A stretch of 64,000 nt of DNA from a bacterium 1xD8-48 (GCA_009917455.1 QZDS01000007.1:120797-184796), one strand, 5' to 3'; counted from the first letter of the stretch, positions 25,015 through 33,710 are shown. Numbers and translations are program-made. Notes: generated by a model from the letters alone, not told the origin.

Positions 25015-26012
25015 GCTAACTGTGCCTGTACGGCGGTGAGCGCTACTACGCCTACGATGTCCTGCCAGGAACATCCTCTTGAAAGGTCGTTTACCGGCTT
25101 CGCAATTCCCTGAAGCATCGGGCCGTAGGCTTCCGCCTTTGCCAGTCTCTGCACTAGCTTGTAGCCGATATTCCCGCTGTCCAGATTCGGGAAAATAAGC
25201 ACGTTTGCCTTGCCCGCCACCTCGCTGCCGGGAGCCTTGGATTTGGCAACCGAAGGCACCAGTGCGGCGTCCAACTGCAGCTCGCCGTCTAAGGTAAGGT
25301 GCGGGTACTGCTCGTGGGCAATCCTGGTTGCTTCCACAACCTTATCCACCAGCGCGTGCTTTGCACTGCCCCTTGTGGAATGGGAAAGCATGGCAATAAC
25401 GGGCTTTGCGCCAACCAGACTCTTGAAGCTCCTCGCCGAGGATTCGGCAATGGCCGCCAGTTCCTCTGCCGTAGGGTCCTGATTTAATCCGCAGTCGGCA
25501 AAAAGGAAAGTTCCGTCGTGACCGAACTCACAATCCGGCACACACATAAGGAAAAATCCCGATACCAGCTTAACGCCGGGAGCCGTCTTTAAAATTTGAA
25601 GAGCCGGGCGCAGAGTGTCCGCCGTTGCATGACAGGCGCCTGCCACCATACCGTCCGCTTCGTTAGCCTTAACCATAATAACTCCGAAGGTAAGCGGGTC
25701 CGTTAACAGAATTTCCTTTGCCTTCTCCGGCGTCATTCCTTTGTTTTTTCTTACCTCATACAATATATTTGCATAATCATCCAGCTTTTCGCAGGTTTTA
25801 GGATTGATAATCCTGACTCCGTCCAGCTCGATTTCCAGCCAGGTCGCGCCGTCCATAATCTTTTCTTCATCGCCAATCATAATAATATCGGCAATTCTCT
25901 CCTTCATGATGTTGGAGGCGGCAATCAATGTTCTCTTGTCCGTTGTCTCCGGCAGGACAATTGTTTTCTTGTCCATTCTGGCTTTTTCTTTAATTACGTC
26001 AATATACGACAT
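25011..26012 (-). CDS. pta: Phosphate acetyltransferase
   Basis: Pta converts acetyl-CoA and phosphate to acetyl-phosphate for AckA. The 333-residue single-domain (PTA_PTB) form starts MSYIDVIKEKARMDKKTIVL and has GDEEKIMDGATWLEI, MVAGACHATADTLRPALQI, STRGSAKHALVDKVVEAT, and GKANVLIFPNLDSGNIGYKL. The start ATG 26012 has AAAGGAG 8 bases upstream. No N-terminal DRTGG domain is present, as in other Firmicutes. A promoter lies 60 bases upstream. Confidence 0.98.
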   Translation of the reverse strand: MSYIDVIKEKARMDKKTIVLPETTDKRTLIAASNIMKERIADIIMIGDEEKIMDGATWLEIELDGVRIINPKTCEKLDDYANILYEVRKNKGMTPEKAKEILLTDPLTFGVIMVKANEADGMVAGACHATADTLRPALQILKTAPGVKLVSGFFLMCVPDCEFGHDGTFLFADCGLNQDPTAEELAAIAESSARSFKSLVGAKPVIAMLSHSTRGSAKHALVDKVVEATRIAHEQYPHLTLDGELQLDAALVPSVAKSKAPGSEVAGKANVLIFPNLDSGNIGYKLVQRLAKAEAYGPMLQGIAKPVNDLSRGCSWQDIVGVVALTAVQAQLA

Positions 26013-26073
26013 ACCCCGTTCTCCTTTCATACCCCGTGTAAACGCTTACATTTTGCGTTTCTCTTTTAAAAAA

Positions 26074-26102
26074 ATTATATCTCAAAGCATCCTTAAGGAC
26101 AA
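26074..26102 (-). promoter_or_regulatory. pta-ackA promoter
   Basis: TTGTCC, 17 bases and a perfect TATAAT precede pta by about 60 bases on the minus strand. Confidence 0.75.
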
Positions 26103-26144
26103 GTTAATCTTGACAGAAAATTGTGTAAAATCAAATACAAATAT

Positions 26145-26212
26145 GAAATTGCCTTATTGGCTTTTTTTTATTATCCGGCAAATGCAGATTATTTAATTTG
26201 CAGGAAATCAGT
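26145..26212. repeat. Left flanking repeat of the toxin-antitoxin module
   Basis: GAAATTGCCTTATTGGCTTT begins a stretch that resembles the tmcAL upstream region at 27826-27894. The first 23 bases match except for two, and similarity of roughly 70% by eye continues to GGAAATCA. Confidence 0.6.
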
Positions 26213-26251
26213 TCTTTGGCACCAGGCCTCAGCGGGCTTAGCCGCTTTAAG

Positions 26252-27262
26252 TCAGGATGCCCGGTCAAGCATATCACGGATATATGTCCTCAGGCCGTCC
26301 TCCGTATCTATGCCATATTTCCGGTTCACCGCAATATAATACTGCATAATCCGTTCTTTTGGCAGAAGCGCACTGGAAGGAATGCTGTCGTCATATCCCT
26401 TTCTCGCTTCCAGCCACGGTTCCTCGTTATGCGTAATCTTTTCCAGTACTTTTCCTCCATATATGCCAAAAGTATTTACGACAAGTTCAACTACCCGCTT
26501 TTCATCTTCCGTCAGCGCGCCTTCCGTTCCTTCCAAAAGCGCGAAGCGTGCATCATCAATCGGATTATATTTGAAATCCCTGAACAAATCATATACCTCC
26601 GGATAAACCGGACCATGTATCCACGCCCTGCAATCTTCCCCAAAAATCGGTCTTCCATATAAAGCAGAATAAATGCCCTGGATAAAATACAACTGCTTTT
26701 GCAGCATGAGGGGAGTTACCTCTTCCAGTTTTTTAAATACATATGCGATTACTCTAAGCATCTTATCTGAAACTGAAAACAGGCTTTCTATACTTTCTGC
26801 TGCCGCGAGTGCCTTTTTATATGCCGTATCAGTCAGCTTCTCCCGGTTTTCCATGAGTTTCCGCTCCATATATACCGGGGATGTCAACGCCGCTTTTACG
26901 ACATCCGAATACTCTTTGGAAGGCATCTGTCCTTCCAGATATCTCGGTATTGTAACCTCTCCAAACCCCAATGCCAGAGACAGCGGCGCTTTGCCAAGCT
27001 TATATATTTTCATGAGCTTCTCGATATCATCAATCAACACAAGACCTTCTGCTTCCCTATACTGCCCGTCAATTTCCTGGACATTCTTATCAATAAGACC
27101 GGGAATGCTCATTTCCTCGCCGCACTCCGCACAGACAGCCACTGTGATACTGAATGTATATTCTTTATCCCTCATATTTTTTACGATATCCTTCTTCCGC
27201 AAAAGGTATTCTGTCTCTTTCCTGCACTCTATGCAGAAATCTCTTCTTCCATTTTCTGTCAT
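26252..27262 (-). CDS. Antitoxin: MqsA-like zinc finger + HTH + Panacea (DUF4065) domain
   Basis: The 336-residue protein has three parts. A zinc finger uses Cys10, Cys13, Cys44 and Cys47 (FCIECR, VCAECGEE), as in MqsA/YgiT-type antitoxins. A helix-turn-helix of Xre type spans about 80-125 (LMKIYKLGKAPLSLALGFGE). A Panacea/DUF4065 domain runs from about residue 165 to the end (QKQLYFIQGIYSALYGRPIF, AWIHGPVYPEVYDLFRDF). Panacea domains are known as neutralising modules of toxin-antitoxin pairs. It starts 27 bases after the toxin-like gene and has GGAGGTG upstream of ATG 27262. It should bind and silence the toxin and repress the pair's promoter; that is inference from the family. Confidence 0.85.
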   Translation of the reverse strand: MTENGRRDFCIECRKETEYLLRKKDIVKNMRDKEYTFSITVAVCAECGEEMSIPGLIDKNVQEIDGQYREAEGLVLIDDIEKLMKIYKLGKAPLSLALGFGEVTIPRYLEGQMPSKEYSDVVKAALTSPVYMERKLMENREKLTDTAYKKALAAAESIESLFSVSDKMLRVIAYVFKKLEEVTPLMLQKQLYFIQGIYSALYGRPIFGEDCRAWIHGPVYPEVYDLFRDFKYNPIDDARFALLEGTEGALTEDEKRVVELVVNTFGIYGGKVLEKITHNEEPWLEARKGYDDSIPSSALLPKERIMQYYIAVNRKYGIDTEDGLRTYIRDMLDRAS

Positions 27263-27289
27263 GACGGTCACCTCCGATTTGTCTCCTGA

Positions 27290-27727
27290 TTATTTGAAAT
27301 AGTATGTAAGCGGATATTTTTGTTCATGGAATGAAATTACTATCACAAAACAGTTCTCCAGCTTGTTGAACTTGATATACAGAGAAACTGTTTTTTCTTC
27401 CGTTCCATTTCTCTCCAAAAGAGTTACATCCTTGCCAAATACATACAGTTTTTCATGTTCAAAGCCTTTATGCTCATTCTGCAGGATATCTGAAAAATCC
27501 ATTGCAGTAAGGCTCAATATGCTCTCCTTTGCTTTCGCTTCATCAATAATATAATCCAGAAACAGACTGATATTATCCTGCCGTCTGGCATTCCGGTCAA
27601 GCCGGTACCTGCCATTCTCTACAGCTTCCTTCACTTCGGAAAGATACTGTTCTATGTCCTTCTTATCTATATCCAATACTTTATCCTCCGCAGAGTGCGT
27701 GATATGATTTTTACTTTTTCCTATCAT
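27290..27727 (-). CDS. MqsR-like toxin of a toxin-antitoxin pair
   Basis: The 145-residue protein precedes the antitoxin. The segment from about residue 25 onward resembles MqsR, a RelE-fold mRNA interferase: VKEAVENGRYRLDRNARR, then ILSLTAMDFSDILQNEH (compare the MqsR IIGLxxxDFYKSM pattern), and VSLYIKFNKLENCFVIVISF near the C-terminus. An insert of about 10 residues sits between the two last blocks. The gene order toxin-antitoxin with the antitoxin second is that of mqsRA. I infer an mRNA-cutting or other translation-blocking activity; catalytic residues cannot be assigned with confidence by eye. Confidence 0.7.
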   Translation of the reverse strand: MIGKSKNHITHSAEDKVLDIDKKDIEQYLSEVKEAVENGRYRLDRNARRQDNISLFLDYIIDEAKAKESILSLTAMDFSDILQNEHKGFEHEKLYVFGKDVTLLERNGTEEKTVSLYIKFNKLENCFVIVISFHEQKYPLTYYFK

Positions 27728-27825
27728 CAGGATAACTCAATGATTGCTTTTTGTCAATATACTATCATCAAAACAGCAGATAAAATTCTCACCGCCAACC
27801 TTATTTTCAGTATACCTGTAAACAG

Positions 27826-27894
27826 GAAATTGCCTTACCGGCTTTTTTATGCTACCTTAATATCAGATAATTTTGTTTTGAAAAGGAAATCATT
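27826..27894. repeat. Right flanking repeat, also the tmcAL upstream region
   Basis: GAAATTGCCTTACCGGCTTT and the following bases up to the tmcAL start match the left flank at 26145-26212. This copy contains the tmcAL ribosome-binding site (AAAAGGAAATC). Confidence 0.6.
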
Positions 27895-29280
27895 ATGAAA
27901 ACTGCTGCCGTAATCGCCGAATACAACCCGTTCCACAACGGTCATCAATACCAGCTTGAGGAAACCCGAAAAGAAACCGGAGCGGATTTCCTCCTTGTTG
28001 TCATGAGCGGAAATTTCGTTCAGCGGGGTGCACCCGCCATCGTCAATAAATATGCCCGCACAAAAACGGCTCTCCTTGGCGGCGCCGACGTTGTTATTGA
28101 GCTTCCTGCCCTCTATGCGCTCTCCAGCGCGGAATTTTTTGCAGGAGGGGCGGTCACTTTGCTGAACCGGCTGAATGTGGTGGATTTTCTCTCCTTCGGC
28201 AGCGAATCCGGGAATATTGCATTGCTTGAAAGATGCGCCCGCATACTGGCCGAAAAAGAAGCAGAATTAAATTCTGCCATAATGCCCCTCCTGAAAAACG
28301 GCGTTTCCTATCCGGCGGCAAGAGAACAGGCATTGGCGGCCGCTGTTTCCGGCTTAAGCTCTGCTTTTGCATCGGATATCTCCCCCGAAACACTTACAGG
28401 CCTCTTGGGCTCTCCCAACAATATTCTGGGTCTTGAATACTGCAAGGCTCTGTTTTCCCTGCGTAGCAATATCCGCCCTTTTACGCTGAAACGCACGGAC
28501 AGGGGCTATCATGATACGCTTCTTCCCCCCTGTAACATTTCCGGTTCCGGAGCTGATGGCAACTGCGTTTCCATTCCGGAACCGGCCTCCGGCTCTGCTG
28601 CCACAGCCTGGACTGCTTCTGATTCTGCTTCCGGTTCCGCTCCGGGGCTGGCCTCCGCTTCCGCCATCCGCAAAGCAATGTCCCGCTGCCCGGAAGCAGT
28701 CAGGAATTATGTGCCTGAAATCACCTTTCCTTTTCTCACTGAAAATTTTGTACCTGTCACGGAGGATTCCTTTTCCCATCTGCTCCACTATAAACTGCTT
28801 GCAGACGCTCCCTTAGGCTTTTCGGAATATCTGGACTGTACGCCTGATTTGTCCGATAAAATCTGCAAAAATCTTCCTTCTTATACCGGCTTTACAGATT
28901 TTTGCGGCCTGCTGAAATCCAGGGAGCTCACCTACACGCGCATCAGCCGGGTTCTTATGCATATTTTGCTGGATATAAAAACTCCCGAAGCCTTTAAGTC
29001 CCCTCTGGCAGACCGGAAGCTTTTTGTCCCCTATGCGAGGCTTCTCGGCTTCCGGCAGGGCTCGGAGCCTCTTCTTGCCGAAATCAAAAGAAACAGCAAT
29101 GTTCCTCTGCTTTCCAAGATGGCGGACGCCCGCTTTCTTTTGGACGAGAGGGCGCTTACGCTTTTAATGCAGGACGTCTACTGCGCTTCCGTTTACGAGT
29201 CGGCCGTTACCTGCGCCACCGGCCGGCCTGTGCCAAATGAATGGAAAATGTCGCCTGTGATTGTTTCCCGGCCTGAGTAG
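27895..29280 (+). CDS. tmcAL: tRNA(Met) cytidine acetate ligase TmcAL
   Basis: TmcAL (YlbM) uses acetate and ATP to form N4-acetylcytidine at the wobble position of elongator tRNA-Met. The 461-residue sequence has the nucleotidyltransferase HxGH motif at His14-His17 (EYNPFHNGHQYQLE), VMSGNFVQRGAPAI, and the PxxASATAIRK-like ASASAIRKAM block. Between GYHDT and that block lies an insert of about 40 residues rich in Ser, Ala, Gly and Pro (residues about 211-252), which the family normally lacks. The gene is one of two plus-strand genes and is divergent from the toxin gene. Confidence 0.93.
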   Translation: MKTAAVIAEYNPFHNGHQYQLEETRKETGADFLLVVMSGNFVQRGAPAIVNKYARTKTALLGGADVVIELPALYALSSAEFFAGGAVTLLNRLNVVDFLSFGSESGNIALLERCARILAEKEAELNSAIMPLLKNGVSYPAAREQALAAAVSGLSSAFASDISPETLTGLLGSPNNILGLEYCKALFSLRSNIRPFTLKRTDRGYHDTLLPPCNISGSGADGNCVSIPEPASGSAATAWTASDSASGSAPGLASASAIRKAMSRCPEAVRNYVPEITFPFLTENFVPVTEDSFSHLLHYKLLADAPLGFSEYLDCTPDLSDKICKNLPSYTGFTDFCGLLKSRELTYTRISRVLMHILLDIKTPEAFKSPLADRKLFVPYARLLGFRQGSEPLLAEIKRNSNVPLLSKMADARFLLDERALTLLMQDVYCASVYESAVTCATGRPVPNEWKMSPVIVSRPE

Positions 29281-29309
29281 TTATTTACAGACACGGAGTC
29301 TGGAAATAA
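29281..29309 (+). terminator. Likely tmcAL terminator
   Basis: TTATTTACAGAC and GTCTGGAAATAA form a 12-bp stem with one mismatch immediately after the tmcAL stop. The following T-rich tract is weak. Confidence 0.6.
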
Positions 29310-29337
29310 TTATTATCTATAAAATTTTAGAAAACCA

Positions 29338-29390
29338 AGTCGAAAACTTTATGTTTTTGCAAAGTTTCAGACTTATAAGTCAGAAACTTT
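29338..29390 (+). other. Mutually exclusive stem-loops upstream of uxaC
   Basis: Three segments lie in a row: AGTCGAAAACTTT (29338-29350), AAAGTTTCAGACT (29361-29373) and AGTCAGAAACTTT (29378-29390). The middle one can pair with either neighbour; pairing with the third gives a 30-base near-perfect palindrome. They lie more than 100 bases before the uxaC promoter. The remaining bases of this 340-base gap hold only a 23-codon frame (29415-29486) of no recognised meaning and the promoter. Confidence 0.6.
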
Positions 29391-29507
29391 TGAACCCTCT
29401 GGATTTGAAAACATATGGACAGAAGCTATATCAATTCCTACGACGGCATCAAGTCTCTGTACCTGATTGACTGGCTGCTGTCCTGACCGGAAAAAAGCCC
29501 GGCATGC

Positions 29508-29536
29508 TTTACACTCCATCTCAAAACCGCTATAAT
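29508..29536 (+). promoter_or_regulatory. uxaC promoter
   Basis: TTTACA, 17 bases and a perfect TATAAT on the plus strand lie about 85 bases before the uxaC start. Confidence 0.85.
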
Positions 29537-29620
29537 AAGATTATTGAAAGCCAGTCTCTGTAAAGCAACCGGCAAACTGACAGCAAAAACTAATTACATA
29601 TTTTAAAGGAGGATATTTCT

Positions 29621-31036
29621 ATGAAAGCATTTATGGATAAGGATTTCCTTTTATCCACCCCCACTGCGCGGACTCTTTTCCACGGGTATGCAGAAAAAAC
29701 ACCGGTACTTGATTACCACTGCCACATCAATCCCAGAGAGATTGCAGAAGACCGCCAGTTCGAAAACATCACCCAGGTATGGCTTGGCGGCGACCATTAC
29801 AAATGGCGCTTTATGCGTTCCTGCGGCGTTGACGAACGCTTTATCACCGGCGATGCTTCCGACAAGGAGAAATTCTTTAAGTGGGCAGAGGTTATCGGAA
29901 AGGCAATCGGCAATCCCCTTCATCACTGGAGCCACTTAGAGCTGCAGAGATATTTCGGCTACACCGGCGCCCTGAACAAAAATACCGCCGAGGAAGTATG
30001 GAATCTCTGCAACGCAAAGCTGGCGGAGCCTTCCATGAGCGTCCGCAATCTGATTAAGCAGTCCAATGTTACCTTAATCTGTACCACTGACGACCCCATA
30101 GATTCGCTGGAATGGCACCAGGCAATCGCTGCGGACGACACCTTTGACGTACAGGTTCTTCCCGCATGGCGTCCCGACAAGGCTATGAATATCGAAAAGC
30201 CCGATTATGCGGATTACGTGAAAAAGCTCTCCGCTGCAAGCGGAACTGATATCGGCTCTTTTGCGGATTTAAAGAAAGCCCTGACAAACAGAATGGAATT
30301 CTTTGCTTCCAGAAAATGCAGCGTTTCCGACCATGGCCTTGAATTTGTGATGTTCGCACCCGCCGCTGACGAGGAAGTGGAAGCTATTTTTACAAAACGT
30401 CTCTCCGGTGAAATCTTAAGCCGCGAAGAAGAACTGAAATTCAAGACCGCCTTTATGGTATTTATGGGGCAGGAATGCAACAGGCTGAACTGGGTAATGC
30501 AGCTTCACTACGGCTGTAAGCGTGACAATAATAAGAAGATGTACGCAAAGCTCGGCCCCGATACCGGCTACGACTGCATCAACAACCACACCCCTTCCGC
30601 TCAGCTGGCTGACTTTTTAAATGCCCTTGCGGAAACTGACGAGCTTCCAAAGACTATTATCTACAGCTTAAATCCGGCTGACAACGAGTACATAGGCACC
30701 ATCCTCGGCTGCTTCCAGGATTCCTCCGCCGTAGCGAAAATTCAGCAGGGAAGCGCGTGGTGGTTCAACGATAACAAAATCGGCATGAAAAACCAGATGC
30801 TTTCCCTTGCAAACCTCGGCAACCTTTCCGGGTTCGTTGGAATGCTGACAGATTCAAGGAGCTTCCTTTCCTACACCAGACATGAATATTTCCGCAGAAT
30901 TATGTGTGATTTAATCGGCGAGATGGTTGAAAACGGAGAGTTCCCCGATGACATGGATATTTTATCCGAGATTGTTACGGATATCTCCTACAACAATGCA
31001 GTAAGATATTTCGGATTTGATTTGGAAACAAAATAA
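29621..31036 (+). CDS. uxaC: Glucuronate isomerase
   Basis: UxaC interconverts D-glucuronate/D-fructuronate and D-galacturonate/D-tagaturonate, the first step of hexuronate use. The 471-residue amidohydrolase-like protein has the metal-binding LDYHCHINPREIAED near residue 28, ITQVWLGGDHYKWRFMRSCG, DDPIDSLEWH, and SWWFNDNKIGMKNQM. AAGGAGG lies upstream. It stands alone, with its own promoter and terminator; other uronate genes (uxaB, uxuA, kdgK) are not in the window. Confidence 0.97.
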   Translation: MKAFMDKDFLLSTPTARTLFHGYAEKTPVLDYHCHINPREIAEDRQFENITQVWLGGDHYKWRFMRSCGVDERFITGDASDKEKFFKWAEVIGKAIGNPLHHWSHLELQRYFGYTGALNKNTAEEVWNLCNAKLAEPSMSVRNLIKQSNVTLICTTDDPIDSLEWHQAIAADDTFDVQVLPAWRPDKAMNIEKPDYADYVKKLSAASGTDIGSFADLKKALTNRMEFFASRKCSVSDHGLEFVMFAPAADEEVEAIFTKRLSGEILSREEELKFKTAFMVFMGQECNRLNWVMQLHYGCKRDNNKKMYAKLGPDTGYDCINNHTPSAQLADFLNALAETDELPKTIIYSLNPADNEYIGTILGCFQDSSAVAKIQQGSAWWFNDNKIGMKNQMLSLANLGNLSGFVGMLTDSRSFLSYTRHEYFRRIMCDLIGEMVENGEFPDDMDILSEIVTDISYNNAVRYFGFDLETK

Positions 31037-31054
31037 AGTCCTGCATTAATCCAA

Positions 31055-31091
31055 AAAATGCTGCCGGCATAAAAACGGCAGCATTTTTTGT
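31055..31091. terminator. Bidirectional terminator between uxaC and the transporter operon
   Basis: AATGCTGCCG and CGGCAGCATT form a 10-bp stem, with A-rich sequence on the left and T-rich on the right. It can therefore stop uxaC on the plus strand and the convergent lipoprotein gene on the minus strand. Confidence 0.9.
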
Positions 31092-31099
31092 TTCAATAT

Positions 31100-33697
31100 T
31101 TACCTGTTCTCATTGACATAAAGCTGTACTCTGCTCTGAATAATACCGGCCACGTCCCTTGCATTTTTCTGACCGCTGTAAAAAGGCTCCGCCTCCTCCG
31201 AAATAATATTAATCAGAGTCTCATCCATCTTATGGGGCTGCTTCACACCGATAATCCATTCTTTTAAGAAATCTGTCTCCTCCTGAGTCATCGGCGGAAT
31301 CGTGACGTCCACGCCGTTCATCCAATAGGTATCGTCGTACTCGATTTTATTGCCGTTTTCATCCACATAATAAGGCTTTTTCATTGCCTCATCCGCCATC
31401 TCGTTAAATAAGTCAACGCTAATGGGGAAATTGTAAATGTGGTTTCTCTGATATTCCTCTGAAAGAAATGTACGTAAAAACTCCCACGCGGCCTCCTTGT
31501 CGGCGCATTTGGATGACAGGGCAATCCGCAAATCCGGCCAGATAACTGAGCCTGCGTTTCCTTCCGACGCCGGAAAACCGATAAGCGTCATTTTTTCTCC
31601 GAAGGTTCCCTTCTCTGTTACATTGTAATTCCTGAAATCCCCGAGGTTTAACACATTTGCCAGAACCTTTCCCTCTCTCCACATCGTATCATAATTATTC
31701 CAGAAATCATCCGTGTAAATCGCCTGGTCGATTTCTTCCGGGAATGTTTTTATAAATTCCAGCGTCTGAATAAATTCATCGGAATTGAAATTACATTTCC
31801 CACTGTCCCAGTCAATAAACTGATTCCCTGACATGGAAATACAGTAATGCGTCATATCGTCTCTGGTAACGGTCATTAAAAACTGTGTGCCTTCCGGCTT
31901 CGACGCAAGAATCTCCTGCACCTGCGCTACCGTCCATCCCGTCTTATCCCCTACATCCGCAGTCTTGACTGCAACCGTCTGAATGCTGAAAGAGGGAACA
32001 AGGCTGTAGAGCCTGCCGTCCACAGAATAAGCCTCTATAACATTGGGCAGAAGGCTGTCAGGCGGAAACTCCTCATCTTTCTCTATAAAAGGCTTCAAAT
32101 CCTCAAAAAGCCCCTTGCTGATATAGCTGTCCACCGGCATGGAATCATCAAGAATCACGATATCCGGCATCTTTCCCGAAACAATATCTGTATTCAGTCT
32201 GGTAATTCCGGCATTATAATCCTCATCAGAGCCATATAAGGTGTTATAATCCACCAGGCGGATTCGTATCGTATCGCTGGCCTGATTAAACTTGATGGCC
32301 GCCTGCCTCACATTCCAGTATGTATTCCCCATTGCCAGCGTAAATTCCTGCTTCTCCTTTACCTCCTCGGGCGGAATCTTCTCGAACCTGGCAAGCGCGC
32401 TTCCCCACTCGGAATCGTTGTCATCAAAAACTCCGAAGAATTCTGTATCACTGATTCCAACCACCTGATAAAGATTGGAAAAGCTGAAATCAGAATCAAT
32501 GAAACTCATAATCTGAACCTTATCGTCGTCTCCAAGATTGTAGCCATACAGTCCGTAATTGTTGGAAAGATATAAGTCATACCCTTCTCCGGGGAAAAAC
32601 GAAAAATCATAGGACCTTCCGGGAAGCTTAAACTTTTCCCCTATAGTGCCTTTCTCCAAATCTGCCTGGGCAAAAGCAACTCCGTCGTCCTCATATAAAG
32701 CAGCCATGACTCTGCCGTCGTCAAGAAGCGACAGGTTCGCCCCCTCCAGAGGATTCTGCCCGTCTCCGGCAGATATGGCAGCAACATAGTTCCCATCCAG
32801 GTCAAACTTTATCAGCCTGCCCAGCACAGAGACATAAATGCCTTTTCCCTTATCCAGAATCATATTATTGACATAAAAATATCCGTTTTCCTCGCCAATC
32901 GCCGCAAGCTCAGGAACATCATTTAACTTTACGGAGAAAATCTCCTCGCCTTCGAGGCTGATTTTGGAGAGATAGTAGTCATCCACATACTCTACGTCTT
33001 CATAGCCCTCCTCATAAGCAGCCTCCGCTGCCGGAGATACATCGTCCGCCACCGCTTCTTCTTCTCCTGTCCCGGAATCTTCCGCATCTGCAGTATCTTC
33101 CGTTTCCGCTCCGCCCTCTTCTGACGCACCGGTATCTTCCTCCCCTCCGTCTGCAGTACGCGGCTGGATAGCTACGGCATCTCCATCGGCATTATCGTCT
33201 CCGGCTCCCTCTCCGCCAACTCCGTCTGCTTCCCCTTCGACGCCTTCTCCGTCAGCTTTCACCGGCTCCGCCTCAGCTTCTGCACCGCCTGCCACCGACA
33301 TATCGGGTTCCTCTCCCACAGGGTAATAAAAATTCCTGATACAATACAGATTGCCCTCGCCGTCCATGTTGATAGAATTTACATTGACATTGCTTCCCAT
33401 CCGAAGGGTATGCTGGCTGGCAACTGTTCCGTCATTGTTTAATTCAAAAAATTTAATCCGTAAGCCGCTCCCTTCGTCCATCCAGCGATATCCGTAAGCA
33501 TAAACCGTTTCCCCCACACGAACCAGATAGTCAATACTGTCATCCTTTTCTCCGATGTCCAGCTTTTCCATTTTGTACACATAATCCTTAGATGCGCTTA
33601 CCTTTGTCGTCCCCTGCTCCTCGTTTTTCTTCCCGCAGCCAAAAAGGCTTACAGCCATAAGAGACGCCAGCGCAAATGCAATCAACTTTTTTTTCAT
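31100..33697 (-). CDS. Large solute-binding lipoprotein with propeller-like N-terminal half (copy 2)
   Basis: The 865-residue lipoprotein has a signal with lipobox LFGC (Cys21). Residues about 40-440 consist of short repeated beta-type units (GEGNLYCIRN, ENGYFYVNN) suggesting a beta-propeller. Residues about 129-238 are an acidic Glu/Asp/Ala/Gly-rich insert inside that part. The C-terminal half is a family-1 solute-binding protein fold (SGKMPDIVILDDSMPVDSYI, KVLANVLNLGDFRNY, KEAAWEFLRTFLSEEYQRNH). It is paralogous to the 38914-41193 protein and shares its closing pattern QxRVQLYVNENR. It is the last gene of the six-gene operon, 13 bases after the MacB-like gene. The start follows GGGAGAGG. 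The ligand is unknown, probably a carbohydrate by family. Confidence 0.85.
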   Translation of the reverse strand: MKKKLIAFALASLMAVSLFGCGKKNEEQGTTKVSASKDYVYKMEKLDIGEKDDSIDYLVRVGETVYAYGYRWMDEGSGLRIKFFELNNDGTVASQHTLRMGSNVNVNSINMDGEGNLYCIRNFYYPVGEEPDMSVAGGAEAEAEPVKADGEGVEGEADGVGGEGAGDDNADGDAVAIQPRTADGGEEDTGASEEGGAETEDTADAEDSGTGEEEAVADDVSPAAEAAYEEGYEDVEYVDDYYLSKISLEGEEIFSVKLNDVPELAAIGEENGYFYVNNMILDKGKGIYVSVLGRLIKFDLDGNYVAAISAGDGQNPLEGANLSLLDDGRVMAALYEDDGVAFAQADLEKGTIGEKFKLPGRSYDFSFFPGEGYDLYLSNNYGLYGYNLGDDDKVQIMSFIDSDFSFSNLYQVVGISDTEFFGVFDDNDSEWGSALARFEKIPPEEVKEKQEFTLAMGNTYWNVRQAAIKFNQASDTIRIRLVDYNTLYGSDEDYNAGITRLNTDIVSGKMPDIVILDDSMPVDSYISKGLFEDLKPFIEKDEEFPPDSLLPNVIEAYSVDGRLYSLVPSFSIQTVAVKTADVGDKTGWTVAQVQEILASKPEGTQFLMTVTRDDMTHYCISMSGNQFIDWDSGKCNFNSDEFIQTLEFIKTFPEEIDQAIYTDDFWNNYDTMWREGKVLANVLNLGDFRNYNVTEKGTFGEKMTLIGFPASEGNAGSVIWPDLRIALSSKCADKEAAWEFLRTFLSEEYQRNHIYNFPISVDLFNEMADEAMKKPYYVDENGNKIEYDDTYWMNGVDVTIPPMTQEETDFLKEWIIGVKQPHKMDETLINIISEEAEPFYSGQKNARDVAGIIQSRVQLYVNENR
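32984..33313 (-). repeat. Acidic low-complexity insert coding region in lipoprotein 2
   Basis: About 110 codons encode almost only Glu, Asp, Ala, Gly, Thr and Ser with recurring GEG/EAD/GGEE motifs. The paralogous lipoprotein has no counterpart at the equivalent loop. Confidence 0.8.
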
Positions 33698-33710
33698 AAC
33701 AATCCTCTCC

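Noticed and set aside
24826..25113. Plus-strand frame across the pta-ackA repeats
   Set aside because: Its repeated peptide simply reflects the 94-bp DNA repeat, and it runs into the pta gene on the other strand.
29415..29486. 23-codon plus-strand frame as a uxaC leader peptide
   Set aside because: It ends upstream of the uxaC promoter and lacks a ribosome-binding site.
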